A stretch of 64,000 nt of DNA from Marinobacter algicola DG893 (GCF_000170835.1 NZ_ABCP01000001.1:372001-436000), one strand, 5' to 3'; shown: positions 38,946-48,281, counted from the first letter of the stretch. Notes: generated from the letters alone by a model not told the origin. Numbers and translations are program-made.

Positions 38946-39950
38946 ATGCGAGTCGGTGACAACTTCTCCAAAAATCTGCACAAACTGGGTTACTACTCTG
39001 GAAACGCGGTGCGCTCCCTGGTTCCCCGCGCTTACTGGCAACGCCAATGCGAGCTGTTGATGGCAGCCTACGAAGCCGAAACACCCGAACGCAAGCTAGA
39101 GATTGACGGGAGAGTTGCCTACTACAACCGGATGGCGGCGCCGTTCACGCTGCCTTCAACGGCGGAGTACGCCGGCGACTTTACCTTCGCAGGTAAGAGT
39201 AGTGCCTACTGCTTCGATTTTCGCAACCTCATCCAGTGTTTTCCCCGCAACCGCAAAGTGGACTACCAGTTTGGCGACGTGACCGAAATTCCAAACGAGC
39301 CACGCTTTGTGAAGAGTCGGCCCGTTCGGCGAGATCGCTCCAACCGTCACTCAATATTGCTCAAACTCAACTCGGTTCGGCATTACCAGTTTGTTGAGGA
39401 CCTAACCCCATTTCGCCAGAAGAAGCCCATCGCGGTTTGGCGCGGCAAGTCCAACCGCCAGCACCGTGTCGAGTTCGCCAACCGTTTTATGGACCACCCC
39501 TTGTGCGATATTGGCTGCACCCAACACAAGGAACCCGAGGCCCAGCCCTACCACAAGCACTTCATGAGCATTGAGGAACAGTTGCAACATCAGTTCGTAG
39601 TGAGCGTGGAAGGCATTGATGTAGCGACGAACCTGAAGTGGATCATGGCCTCCAACTCCCTGTGCCTGATGCGCCGGCCACGCTTCGAAACCTGGTTCAT
39701 GGAGGGCGCACTAGTGCCTGGTTACCACTATGTGGAACTGGCCGACGACCACTCGGACCTGCCGGAGAAAGTACGCTATTTCCAGAATCATCCCGAACAG
39801 GCAGAAGCCATCATTGCCAACGCCAATCGGTATGTAGAGAAGTTTTTTGACCAACAGATGGAGCAAACCATTGCGCTGCTGGTGATCCAGAAATACCTTC
39901 AACTGAGCGGGCAGGAGGTTTACGACCGCCAACGCCTGAAGGCCAGTTGA
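38946..39950 (+). CDS. GT90-family (CAP10-like) glycosyltransferase
   Basis: Cytoplasmic or membrane-associated protein of 334 aa. Segments such as KKPIAVWRGKSNRQHRVEF, VSVEGIDVATNLKWIMASNS and MRRPRFETWFMEGALVPGYHYVEL match the GT90 (lipopolysaccharide-modifying/CAP10 type) family, whose fungal members add xylose. Start taken at the ATG 38946 rather than the TTG at 38913; neither has a good ribosome site. It is a lone gene, not in an LPS or capsule cluster, so the acceptor is unknown. The family occurs in some Gram-negative bacteria. Confidence 0.82.
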   Translation: MRVGDNFSKNLHKLGYYSGNAVRSLVPRAYWQRQCELLMAAYEAETPERKLEIDGRVAYYNRMAAPFTLPSTAEYAGDFTFAGKSSAYCFDFRNLIQCFPRNRKVDYQFGDVTEIPNEPRFVKSRPVRRDRSNRHSILLKLNSVRHYQFVEDLTPFRQKKPIAVWRGKSNRQHRVEFANRFMDHPLCDIGCTQHKEPEAQPYHKHFMSIEEQLQHQFVVSVEGIDVATNLKWIMASNSLCLMRRPRFETWFMEGALVPGYHYVELADDHSDLPEKVRYFQNHPEQAEAIIANANRYVEKFFDQQMEQTIALLVIQKYLQLSGQEVYDRQRLKAS

Positions 39951-39988
39951 CCGATAGAGATGGCACATCGAGCACTGGATTTAAACGC

Positions 39989-40561
39989 CTAGTTACGCGG
40001 CGATACCCTCGCCAGTATGGTCGGGTTATCCGACAACGGCAGTGCAATCACCACCCCCTCGTTCGACGAGGGGTATATACCAGTCAAGGCCGTAATATTG
40101 ACTTGGTGTGATACCAGCACCACCGGCGGCCCTGGCTCCAAGTCGTTCACTATGACAATGGTCTGCTTGGTCTGCATGTCGGCCTTGTCGCGATTTTGGA
40201 AAAACGAATTCAGCGACGGCCACTCCGTCACCTCCCCCATATCCATCCCGGTAGCGGTATCCATACAACGGCACCACTGACTGCTGAACACCCGCGCCCG
40301 CTCAATGCCATGCTCCGCCAAATAGGGTTTCCACGCCCTCGCCTGCTCGCGGCCCTCGGCATTCAGGTTTCGCTGCGTGCTGCAATCGTCGACATCAAAG
40401 TTGGCAGGGTCGCCGGTTCCCGGTGCCAGGGCGTGTCGCAACATTAATACCGCCCGCCCCTCGCGAAGCGCGCTCCAAGCCTCTGACTCATTGTCTGCGG
40501 CGGCCACCGGTGATGAAAGGAACACGCTCAGCATCGCTATGAGAAATAGCCTACATGTCAT
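39989..40561 (-). CDS. Histidine-phosphatase-family protein with signal peptide
   Basis: Secreted or periplasmic protein of 190 aa. The signal peptide is LFLIAMLSVFLSSPVAA. Catalytic-type motifs are LMLRHALAPGTG (RHG variant RHA) and VLVSHQVNITALTG. The usual RHG is RHA here, which reduces similarity to well-studied phosphatases. GGGGAGG lies 8 nt before the ATG at 40561. Substrate unknown. It converges with the GT90 gene across 38 bp. Confidence 0.8.
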   Translation of the reverse strand: MTCRLFLIAMLSVFLSSPVAAADNESEAWSALREGRAVLMLRHALAPGTGDPANFDVDDCSTQRNLNAEGREQARAWKPYLAEHGIERARVFSSQWCRCMDTATGMDMGEVTEWPSLNSFFQNRDKADMQTKQTIVIVNDLEPGPPVVLVSHQVNITALTGIYPSSNEGVVIALPLSDNPTILARVSPRN

Positions 40562-40680
40562 GACCAATGCCTCCCCATGCCAATCCAGATACATACCAAG
40601 TCATACGTGATTGAAGCCTACCGGGCTCACCTCAACAAAAGGTAAACTCACCCGGAACCGAACCAACAAAGGAACCAACC

Positions 40681-41133
40681 ATGCCAATTTGGGTCGACGC
40701 CGACGCCTGCCCCGTGCCAATCCGGGAAATCCTCTGCCGCGCCGCCACCCGCTGGCAGGTTGATACCACCTTCATTGCCAATCACGCCATCAACCTGCCC
40801 CCGAGCCCCTACATCAAACGCCGGCAGGTTCCCCAGGGTTTCGACGTGGCCGACAACGACATTATCGACCAGATGGAAAAAGGCGACCTGGTGATCACCC
40901 AGGACATCCCCCTGGCCGCCGAAGCCATCGAAAAAGGCGCGGACGTGTTCAACCCGCGCGGCCAGGCGTTCACCAAAGAGAATATCCGCCAGCGCCTGGC
41001 CATGCGCAACTTCATGGAGGAAATGCGCAACGCCGGCCAGGTTACCGGTGGTCCGGCACCCTTCAGCCAGACCGACCGCAAGGAATTCGCCGACAAGCTC
41101 GACCGCTGGCTGCAACAGAATGCCCGTAGGTGA
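40681..41133 (+). CDS. yaiI: YaiI/YqxD family protein (DUF188)
   Basis: Small cytoplasmic protein of 150 aa that starts MPIWVDADACPVPIREI, the DUF188 signature, and contains GDLVITQDIPLAAEAIEKGADVFNPRG. Its fold resembles PIN/NYN-type nucleases (Asp residues in VDADACP and TQDIPLA), but activity has not been established for the family. It is a widely conserved single gene, not part of a clear operon here. Confidence 0.95.
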   Translation: MPIWVDADACPVPIREILCRAATRWQVDTTFIANHAINLPPSPYIKRRQVPQGFDVADNDIIDQMEKGDLVITQDIPLAAEAIEKGADVFNPRGQAFTKENIRQRLAMRNFMEEMRNAGQVTGGPAPFSQTDRKEFADKLDRWLQQNARR

Positions 41134-41203
41134 TAATGATTCCATTTTAAATTTCCGGTAAATCCGCTACCCTTGCCGCTTTCTGGCGCAAGCGGAGCGA
41201 ACC

Positions 41204-42994
41204 ATGACAGAGTCTTCCCCTCACACTACCAGCAGCTTTGCCGCCCTGGGCCGACTGCTGAAATACGCTCGCGGTTACCGCCGCCAGATTATTGCCGCCA
41301 CCACCTGTTCCATCATCAACAAGCTGTTCGATATCGCGCCGGAGATCCTGATTGGTATCGCCATCGACGTGGTGGTGAACAAGGAAGAAAGCTTTGTGGC
41401 CGGCCTGGGCTTCGAGACTGCCCAGGAGCAGATCACCATTCTTGCGGTCCTCACCTTCTTCATCTGGGCCGGCGAGTCGATATTCGAGTACCTGTTCCAG
41501 ATCCTCTGGCGCAACCTGGCCCAGCGCCTGCAGTCCGACCTGCGGCAAGACGCCTACGAGCATGCCCAGAAGCTGGACATGAGCTTCTTTGAAGCCCGCA
41601 GCTCCGGGCAACTGGTCGCCACCATGAACGACGACGTCAACCAGTTGGAGCGTTTCCTGGATGGCGGCGCTAACGCCATGATTCAGGTAGTGGTGACCGT
41701 CGTTGCCGTGGGCGCTGTGTTTTTCGTGTTGTCGCCACTCATTGCCCTGTTGGCGTTTACGCCCATTCCGCTGATTATCTGGGGGGCGTTCTACTTCCAG
41801 CGCAAGGCTGGCCCGCTGTACGCCGACGTGCGTGAGAAGGTCGGCGACCTGTCCAGCCGGTTGGCCAACAACCTGGGCGGCATAGCCACCATCAAGAGCT
41901 TCACGGCCGAGAACCGGGAAGCAGAGCGGCTGAAAGCCAGCAGTGAAGCCTATGTAGATGCCAACCGCCGGGCCATTCGCATCAGCTCCGCGTTTATTCC
42001 GGTGATCCGCATGGCGATCCTGGCGGGTTTCCTGGCCACCTTTACCGTGGGCGGCATGATGGCCTTGGAAGGCTCTCTGAACGTCGGTGCTTACGGCGTG
42101 CTGGTGTTCCTGACCCAACGTCTGCTGTGGCCTCTGACAGGCCTTGCGGAAGTAATCGACCTGTTTGAACGGGCCATGGCCAGTACCCGCCGCATACTGG
42201 ACTTGCTGGCAGAGCCGGTTCACGTGCGGGACGATTCCGGCCAAACACTGGAACAGCCGGTGAAAGGCGAAGTCACCTTCGAGGGTGTGAGTTTCCGCTA
42301 TCCGTCCAGCGGTGCCGGTATCGACGACATTTCGGTAGCGATACCCGCCGGAAACACCCTGGCGCTGGTCGGGGCGACGGGCTCCGGTAAGTCCACCCTG
42401 ATCAAGCTGCTGCTGCGTTTCTATGATCCTACGGGCGGCCAGATCCGCATCGACGGCCAGCCCATCCAGTCCGTCAGTCTGAAATCCCTGCGGGAGGCCA
42501 TTGGTCTGGTCAGCCAGGACGTGTACCTGTTTGAAGGCAGCATCCGTGACAATCTTGCCTACGGCTCCCCCGGTGCCAGTGACGAACAGATTATCGAGGC
42601 GGCCAAAACGGCAGAGGCCTGGTCATTCATCGAGGCACTGCCCGAGGGGCTTGCCACCGCCGTGGGGGAACGCGGGGTTCGGCTGTCCGGCGGTCAGCGC
42701 CAGCGCTTGTCACTGGCCCGTGCGCTGTTGAAAGACCCTCCCATCCTGGTGCTCGATGAAGCCACCAGTGCCGTGGACAACGAAACCGAGGCTGCCATCC
42801 AGCGCTCCCTGAAACGGATCGGTCACAATCGCACTGTGATCATGATCGCGCATCGGCTGTCCACCATTGTGGATGCGGATACCATTGCCGTGGTAGCCGG
42901 CGGGCGCATTCTGGAATCCGGCCGCCATGAGGAATTGCTGGAGAACAACGGCCCCTATTCCGCGCAATGGCGCGTACAGACCGGTCAGGCGTGA
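41204..42994 (+). CDS. ABC transporter, fused permease/ATPase (MsbA-type exporter)
   Basis: Inner-membrane half-transporter of 596 aa. The first about 320 residues contain six membrane helices; the ATPase follows. Walker A is GATGSGKST, the signature LSGGQRQRLSLARALL, Walker B ILVLDEATSAVD and the switch His is in IAHRLST. Such exporters act as homodimers on lipids, drugs or peptides. Substrate cannot be told. It is preceded by yaiI and followed by the iron uptake operon. Confidence 0.93.
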   Translation: MTESSPHTTSSFAALGRLLKYARGYRRQIIAATTCSIINKLFDIAPEILIGIAIDVVVNKEESFVAGLGFETAQEQITILAVLTFFIWAGESIFEYLFQILWRNLAQRLQSDLRQDAYEHAQKLDMSFFEARSSGQLVATMNDDVNQLERFLDGGANAMIQVVVTVVAVGAVFFVLSPLIALLAFTPIPLIIWGAFYFQRKAGPLYADVREKVGDLSSRLANNLGGIATIKSFTAENREAERLKASSEAYVDANRRAIRISSAFIPVIRMAILAGFLATFTVGGMMALEGSLNVGAYGVLVFLTQRLLWPLTGLAEVIDLFERAMASTRRILDLLAEPVHVRDDSGQTLEQPVKGEVTFEGVSFRYPSSGAGIDDISVAIPAGNTLALVGATGSGKSTLIKLLLRFYDPTGGQIRIDGQPIQSVSLKSLREAIGLVSQDVYLFEGSIRDNLAYGSPGASDEQIIEAAKTAEAWSFIEALPEGLATAVGERGVRLSGGQRQRLSLARALLKDPPILVLDEATSAVDNETEAAIQRSLKRIGHNRTVIMIAHRLSTIVDADTIAVVAGGRILESGRHEELLENNGPYSAQWRVQTGQA

Positions 42995-43034
42995 CACCCA
43001 GGCATATATTGCCAATCACGCACTGCCAAGCGAA

Positions 43035-43055
43035 TATTGATAGTAATTCGCATTT
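43035..43055. promoter_or_regulatory. Fur-box-like site ahead of the iron uptake operon
   Basis: The 21-bp stretch TATTGATAGTAATTCGCATTT is, on the other strand, AAATGCGAATTACTATCAATA, close to the Fur consensus. It lies about 40 bp before the ATPase gene, in the right place to repress an iron importer. It shares ATTGATAGTAA with the site near 46957. Not tested. Confidence 0.55.
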
Positions 43056-43093
43056 AGATTATCCTGCAGGCCCTCAGATCCATGGGAGCCTGC

Positions 43094-43867
43094 ATGTCTG
43101 CGTTCTTCGAAGTATCCAGCCTGGGCGTGCACATTGGTGACGCTGCCATCCTTGACGACATTAACATCGAGTTTCGTGAAGGCGAGGTCACTGCCCTGCT
43201 CGGCCACAATGGCTCCGGCAAGTCCACCTTATTGAAAGTGCTAGCCCGCCAGATGCCGCCTTCTTCAGGCAATACAAGCCTTCTTGGCAGCTCATTCCGG
43301 ACCACCGGCGCGCGGGAATTCGCCCGTACGGTCGGTTACCTGCCGCAGCATCCGCCGGGCACGGACGGCCTCACCGTACGGGAACTGGTGGCCCTGGGGC
43401 GTTATCCCTGGCGTGGACCGCTTGGTCGCTACAACAACAAAGATCACCAGTTCATCGACCAGGCCATCCACGATACCGGGCTCGATCACTTCCAGCACCG
43501 TTCCGTGGACACGCTCTCCGGCGGCGAACGCCAGCGCGCCTGGATCGCCATGCTGCTGGCTCAACAAACCCGTTGCCTGCTGCTGGACGAGCCGATTTCC
43601 GCCCTGGATGTGAAACATCAGGTCGAAACCCTGCGCCTGGTGCACCGGCTGGCCGAAGAACGGGAACTGACCGTAATCGTGGTGCTGCACGACGTCGACC
43701 TGGCCGCCCGCTTCTGCGACCGCCTGGTGGCCCTGAAAGGCGGCCGATTGATCGCTGACGGCAGCCCTGGTGACATCATGGACTCGGGAACCCTGGAATC
43801 CATTTACGGTGTACCGATGGGTGTGATGGAGCGGGCACCGGGCCAGTGGGTTTCGTATGTGCACTGA
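43094..43867 (+). CDS. Iron-siderophore ABC transporter ATP-binding protein (FhuC-like)
   Basis: ATPase of 257 aa for a Fec/Fhu-type importer. Walker A is GHNGSGKST, signature LSGGERQRAWIAMLLA, Walker B CLLLDEPISALD and the switch His is in VLHDVDLAARF. Start taken at the ATG 43094, with GGAG 5 nt upstream; an earlier ATG at 43082 is less well placed. The binding-protein gene begins 11 nt before this one ends. Confidence 0.92.
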   Translation: MSAFFEVSSLGVHIGDAAILDDINIEFREGEVTALLGHNGSGKSTLLKVLARQMPPSSGNTSLLGSSFRTTGAREFARTVGYLPQHPPGTDGLTVRELVALGRYPWRGPLGRYNNKDHQFIDQAIHDTGLDHFQHRSVDTLSGGERQRAWIAMLLAQQTRCLLLDEPISALDVKHQVETLRLVHRLAEERELTVIVVLHDVDLAARFCDRLVALKGGRLIADGSPGDIMDSGTLESIYGVPMGVMERAPGQWVSYVH

Positions 43868-44789
43868 GCGTGTTGCCAAAACCCTGACAGCCATGATTCT
43901 CATCGGCGTCCTGTCCCTACCTGCCAGTGCTGGCACCTGGCAACATGAAGGTGGCAGCCTCGCCCTGGACGAGCAACCTCAACGGGTTGTCGCCCTGAAC
44001 TGGGCCGCCACAGAAGCCTTGCTGTTGCTCGGCGTGACGCCCGTGGGCGTCGCTGACCGCGATGGCTATGACGTGTGGGTAAATGAGCCGCAGCTTCCAG
44101 AGGACGTTCCCAACATCGGCACCCGCGTTGCGCCCAGCCTCGAGGCCATCGCCGAACTCAAACCGGATCTGATTGTTACCAGTGCCGAAATGGCGCCCGC
44201 CGCAAAACTGCTGGAGCGTATCGCCCCGACTTACGTCATCAGCGTATACAAAGAAGGCAGCAAGCCCTTCGAGAAGGCCACCGACATGCTGACCACTCTC
44301 GGCGAGATGCTGGGCCGCGAGGATCACGCCGAATCGATTCTTGCGGACATCGACAACACTCTGGAAACGCAACGCCTCCGACTGGAAGCGGCGGGGCTGA
44401 CGGACCGGCCAGTTGCGCTGGTCAATTTCATGGACGCCCGCCACGTGCGTATCTACGCCCCCAACGGCCTTTACCAGAGTGCCCTGAATGCCCTCGGGCT
44501 GGAAAACGCCTGGCCCCGCCAAGGCAACTTCTGGGGCTTCTCGGTGGTCGGCCTGGAATCCATAGCCCCTTATGAAGACAGCCGCATCGTGGTGATTTCG
44601 CCCACCGCCCCCGGGCTTGCTGACACCCTGGCCAGCAGTCCATTCTGGACGTATCTGCCGGCGGTCAACCGCCACCAGGTTTACGAGATCGACGCCATCT
44701 GGCCGTTTGGCGGGGTATTTCCGGTGAAACGGCTGGCCACCATGCTGGCAGACAGCCTGCTGGCCGGGGGCTCTGACAATGTACGCTAG
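43857..44789 (+). CDS. Iron-siderophore substrate-binding protein (FhuD-like)
   Basis: Periplasmic protein of 310 aa with an N-terminal signal peptide (LTAMILIGVLSLPASA). The family layout is seen in PQRVVALNWAATEALLLLGV and APSLEAIAELKPDLIVTS, the two-lobed class III fold of FhuD/BtuF. It probably binds a hydroxamate- or catecholate-type ferric siderophore. The gene overlaps the ATPase and the permease genes by 11 nt each. Confidence 0.9.
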   Translation: MCTERVAKTLTAMILIGVLSLPASAGTWQHEGGSLALDEQPQRVVALNWAATEALLLLGVTPVGVADRDGYDVWVNEPQLPEDVPNIGTRVAPSLEAIAELKPDLIVTSAEMAPAAKLLERIAPTYVISVYKEGSKPFEKATDMLTTLGEMLGREDHAESILADIDNTLETQRLRLEAAGLTDRPVALVNFMDARHVRIYAPNGLYQSALNALGLENAWPRQGNFWGFSVVGLESIAPYEDSRIVVISPTAPGLADTLASSPFWTYLPAVNRHQVYEIDAIWPFGGVFPVKRLATMLADSLLAGGSDNVR

Positions 44790-46809
44790 CACCTCCGGCA
44801 TGCCTGCCTCCCGGCCGGTTATGCCCGCCAGGCTGCCCATCGCCGCCATACTCCTCTGGCTCGGCGCGCTACTTGCCAGAGCCGTCCCGTGGCTCGACCA
44901 ACTGGATGCCGGTGCCGTGTTGTCAGCGTTCTGGGCCTTCAATCCTGACAATTATTCATCGGTTCTGGCTCACTTCAGTTGGGCGCCTCGTGTATCCATT
45001 GCCATTCTGATTGGTTGCGGCCTGGGGCTGGCCGGGGCGGTTACCCAACAGGTGCTGGGTAACCCGCTGGCTTCGCCCACCACGCTCGGTGTGGAAGCGG
45101 GTGGTCAATTCGGGGTGACCGTTGCCACACTGTTCGCGCCGGGGTTGCTGGCCTTCAGTCCGGATCTGGTGGCCATTGCCGGTGGCCTGATTGCCATTGG
45201 TATGGTCATCGCCCTCACGTGGCGACTTGGCTTCTCACCCGTCACGGTCATCCTTGCCGGTCTTGTCATCACCTTCTTCCTGGGCGCCCTTAACATGGCC
45301 TTCCTGCTGCTCAAGGGTGAGTGGCTGGGCAATCTTTTCATCTGGGGCGCCGGCTCCCTGGTACAGAACAACTGGGCGCCGTTCATGGAGCTGTGGCCCC
45401 GCGTGCTGGTGATCTCGGTGCTGATATTGCTGTTGATGCGCCCGTTGCAGGTACTGCAACTGGGGCAGTCGTCCGCCAGTTCACTGGGCGCCAGGGTCGG
45501 GCTTATTCGGGCACTGGCTCTGTTCCTGGTGGTACTTATGACGGCAACGGTCGTCAGCCGGGTCGGTGTCGTGGCCTTTGTGGGGCTGGCTGCGCCGGTA
45601 CTGGCACGTTTGCTGGGCGCACGTACATTCGCCAGCCGCATCCTGTGGAGCACGCTCATGGGAGGCGGGCTATTGCTGCTGGCAGATACCCTGGCGCATT
45701 GGGCTTCAACCTGGGGCGATGGCTCTTTGGTGCCCACGGGAACTACCACGGCCCTCATTGGCGGCCCCATTATCCTGTTGGCATTACAGGGTTTCAGAAA
45801 TACCCATCACATGCCCGGGCAGGAATCCAACCTTGCAGGCTTTCAGCCCAGTCGGCGCGCGCCCTTGCTGGTCAGCGGTATCGTGAGCGGGCTGATCGCG
45901 CTAACCGTCGTCGTTTCCATGAGTTGGTCGCCGGGACTGGATGGTTGGAACTGGACACCTGTCACTCAATGGGACGACGCCTGGGTGTGGCGCGGCCCGC
46001 GTCTATTGGCAGCTATGCTCGCTGGGGTCGCATTGGGGCTCGCCGGCACGCTGATTCAGCGGATGACAGGGAATCCCATGGGAAGCCCGGAGATGTTGGG
46101 CATCAGCGGGGGCGCTGCGCTGGCTATGGTTCTGATCGTGCTCACCGGCGCGGATGTAGGGCGGGCTGGACAGCTTGGTGCTGCCACGCTCGGCGCTGCC
46201 GGTGCGCTCGGGTTATTGATTCTCCTGGCCCGCAAGCATCGATTCGCTGGTAACCAGCTATTGTTGGGCGGCCTGGCCCTGTATGTATTCATGGATGCTG
46301 GGCTGAGATTGGTCATGGCCTCCGGCGGCACCGTCGCCTCACAACTGCTGAACTGGATGTATGGTTCCACCTGGCTGGTTTCCGAAACCGAAGCGTTTGG
46401 CCTACTGGGATTCATCCTTCTCATCTGCGGCCTTTTGGCGCTGATTGTGCGGCCCCTGACGATCCTGCCTCTGGGAGATACGTCGGCGTCGTCACTCGGG
46501 CTTCCGGTCACCAAAGCCCGCCTGCTGTTGCTGCTGCTTGCTGCTGTACTGACTGCGTCGGCTACGGTGGTGATTGGCCCTCTGAGTTTCGTAGGGCTCA
46601 TTGCGCCGCACCTGGCGCGGGTACTGGGGCAGCAAACCGTTGGCAGGCAACTGATCGTGGCCGGGTTGGTGGGTGGCCTTCTGTTGACCCTGGCGGACTA
46701 TTTGTCGCGCATTGTGGTCTTCCCCAACCAGTTGCCGGCGGGCCTACTGGCTGCATTGGTGGGCGGCGTCTACTTTTTGTGGGGACTAAGCCGGCACGGT
46801 AAAGCGTGA
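44779..46809 (+). CDS. Iron-siderophore ABC permease, fused double-length (FhuB-like)
   Basis: Inner-membrane protein of 676 aa, about twice a FecCD permease. Two homologous halves are seen: residues about 1-335 (GCGLGLAGAVTQQVLGNPLASPTTLG, VAFVGLAAPVLARLLG) and about 350-670 (GVALGLAGTLIQRMTGNPMGSPEMLG, ISFVGLIAPHLARVLG-like). This is the FhuB layout. It completes a three-gene importer with no outer-membrane receptor in this window. Confidence 0.93.
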   Translation: MYASTSGMPASRPVMPARLPIAAILLWLGALLARAVPWLDQLDAGAVLSAFWAFNPDNYSSVLAHFSWAPRVSIAILIGCGLGLAGAVTQQVLGNPLASPTTLGVEAGGQFGVTVATLFAPGLLAFSPDLVAIAGGLIAIGMVIALTWRLGFSPVTVILAGLVITFFLGALNMAFLLLKGEWLGNLFIWGAGSLVQNNWAPFMELWPRVLVISVLILLLMRPLQVLQLGQSSASSLGARVGLIRALALFLVVLMTATVVSRVGVVAFVGLAAPVLARLLGARTFASRILWSTLMGGGLLLLADTLAHWASTWGDGSLVPTGTTTALIGGPIILLALQGFRNTHHMPGQESNLAGFQPSRRAPLLVSGIVSGLIALTVVVSMSWSPGLDGWNWTPVTQWDDAWVWRGPRLLAAMLAGVALGLAGTLIQRMTGNPMGSPEMLGISGGAALAMVLIVLTGADVGRAGQLGAATLGAAGALGLLILLARKHRFAGNQLLLGGLALYVFMDAGLRLVMASGGTVASQLLNWMYGSTWLVSETEAFGLLGFILLICGLLALIVRPLTILPLGDTSASSLGLPVTKARLLLLLLAAVLTASATVVIGPLSFVGLIAPHLARVLGQQTVGRQLIVAGLVGGLLLTLADYLSRIVVFPNQLPAGLLAALVGGVYFLWGLSRHGKA

Positions 46810-46822
46810 CGGCTGGGGTCTG

Positions 46823-46918
46823 TCACCAGAGCACCAGGAGGCTGGTGAGCACCAGAATAAGCACACCGGCGCCGGCCGCCAGTTTCAGTCCTTCAATTGC
46901 TTCCTGTTCAGGGGTCAT
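46823..46918 (-). CDS. 31-residue membrane micropeptide
   Basis: A short gene encoding 31 residues: a charged N terminus (MTPEQEAIEGLK) then one hydrophobic helix (LAAGAGVLILVLTSLLVLW). A strong ribosome site, AAGGAGA, lies 5 nt before the ATG, which argues it is translated. It runs opposite to fhuB and diverges from the sugar dehydrogenase, with a Fur-box-like site about 75-95 bp upstream. The likely role is in or on an iron-related membrane complex, but this is unknown. I know of no named family. Confidence 0.6.
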   Translation of the reverse strand: MTPEQEAIEGLKLAAGAGVLILVLTSLLVLW

Positions 46919-46956
46919 TGTACGTCTCCTTGTGTCCATGGGTATGGATGGTTTCC

Positions 46957-46967
46957 ATTGATAGTAA
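46957..46967. repeat. Partial Fur-like half-site repeat ATTGATAGTAA
   Basis: An 11-mer identical to 43037-43047 inside the first Fur-like box. It lies between the micropeptide start and the strong Fur-box-like site. It could be a second, weaker Fur contact. Weak support on its own. Confidence 0.3.
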
Positions 46968-46991
46968 GACCACTGTACATGATATCAACTC

Positions 46992-47012
46992 AAATGAAAA
47001 TAGTTCTCATTT
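46992..47012. promoter_or_regulatory. Strong Fur-box-like palindrome
   Basis: AAATGAAAATAGTTCTCATTT is a near-perfect inverted repeat with AAATGA and TCATTT arms, very close to the Fur consensus. It lies between the micropeptide at 46918 and the sugar dehydrogenase at 47130, so it can control either or both. It is the best regulatory motif in the window. Confidence 0.7.
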
Positions 47013-47129
47013 ACGTTTTGGTAACATCCCAGTCGTAATGTCATCGCCTGATACTGCCGGCCATTCCGTTCGTATCAAATGCTAGACTTTAATCGATGCG
47101 GGAATAACTTGGCGGAGGGAGAGCATTTT

Positions 47130-48257
47130 ATGAACCGACTCGGCAACACGGTGACTCTACTGGTGTTGGCCGGACTCACAGCAGCCGGGCCAGTCTTCGG
47201 GAAAACATTCACCTCAGACAAAGCCGATTTTCGACTGGATATGGTCGCGGAAGGCCTGGAACATCCCTGGAGCCTGGCGTTTCTCCCTGATGGCTCACAG
47301 CTGGTGACCGAGCGCGAGGGCCGGCTACGCCGAATCAAGAATGGTGAATTGCAGGACAAGCCGATTGCCGGTGTCCCCGAGCTGGTGGTTTCCGGCCAGG
47401 GTGGCCTGCTGGATGTGATCCTGCATCCGGACTTCGAAAACAATCGCACCCTGTTCCTGAGTTACGCCCATAAGATCAGCCGCGACGGGCTGACGACCAG
47501 AGTGGCTCGTGCAACGTTGGAGGGCGACCGGCTGTCGGAGGTCGAAGTAATTTTCGAGGCCCTCCCCCGAGGCAACACCAGCCGTCATTTCGCGGGCCGC
47601 ATGGAATTTGATCGCGATGGCAATCTGTACGTCGCGGTGGGCGACCGGGGCGAAATGGATCGTGCCCAGGCCACCGATGACGATGCCGGCGGCGTTCACC
47701 GCCTGACCGTTGACGGCGCCCCTGCGCCGGGCAATCCGTTTGTCGACGACCCGTCGGTGAATGACACCTTCTTCACCTACGGTAACCGCAACATCCAGGG
47801 CATGACCATTCACCCGCAAACAGGCGACATCTGGAGCCATGAGCACGGCCCCAGGGGTGGCGACGAGATCAACATCATCCGTGCGGGCAACAACTACGGC
47901 TGGCCAGACGTCACCTATGGCATCGACTACTCCGGGGTTCCCATCACCAGCAAAACCACCATGGAGGGCGTGACAGACCCGCTGCACTATTGGGACCCGT
48001 CCATTGCTCCCTCGGGCATGGCATTCTATACCGGTGACAAATTCCCGGAGTGGCGGGGAGATCTGTTTGTGGGTGCCCTGAAAATGCAGAAGCTGGTGCG
48101 CCTGAGCATCGAGAACGGCACGGTCAGGGAAGAAGAGGATCTTCTGGAAGACCTGGGTGAACGCATCCGTGATGTGCGAATGGGCCCCGACGGTGCATTG
48201 TGGCTGTTGACGGACGCGGACAACGGTAAGGTCTACCGGATAGTTCCGGCAGACTAA
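47130..48257 (+). CDS. PQQ-dependent sugar dehydrogenase family protein (YliI/Asd-like)
   Basis: Periplasmic six-bladed propeller protein of 375 aa with a signal peptide (TVTLLVLAGLTAAGPVFG). Typical family segments are EHPWSLAFLPDG, GRMEFDRDGNLYVAVGDRG and HEHGPRGGDEINIIRAGNNYGWP. Soluble aldose dehydrogenases of this family bind PQQ. Start is at the ATG 47130 with GGAGGGAG upstream, not the earlier ATG at 47079. Whether it is active with PQQ here is inference. Confidence 0.88.
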   Translation: MNRLGNTVTLLVLAGLTAAGPVFGKTFTSDKADFRLDMVAEGLEHPWSLAFLPDGSQLVTEREGRLRRIKNGELQDKPIAGVPELVVSGQGGLLDVILHPDFENNRTLFLSYAHKISRDGLTTRVARATLEGDRLSEVEVIFEALPRGNTSRHFAGRMEFDRDGNLYVAVGDRGEMDRAQATDDDAGGVHRLTVDGAPAPGNPFVDDPSVNDTFFTYGNRNIQGMTIHPQTGDIWSHEHGPRGGDEINIIRAGNNYGWPDVTYGIDYSGVPITSKTTMEGVTDPLHYWDPSIAPSGMAFYTGDKFPEWRGDLFVGALKMQKLVRLSIENGTVREEEDLLEDLGERIRDVRMGPDGALWLLTDADNGKVYRIVPAD

Positions 48258-48281
48258 TCCGACGACGAGATCAGCGAAGCG

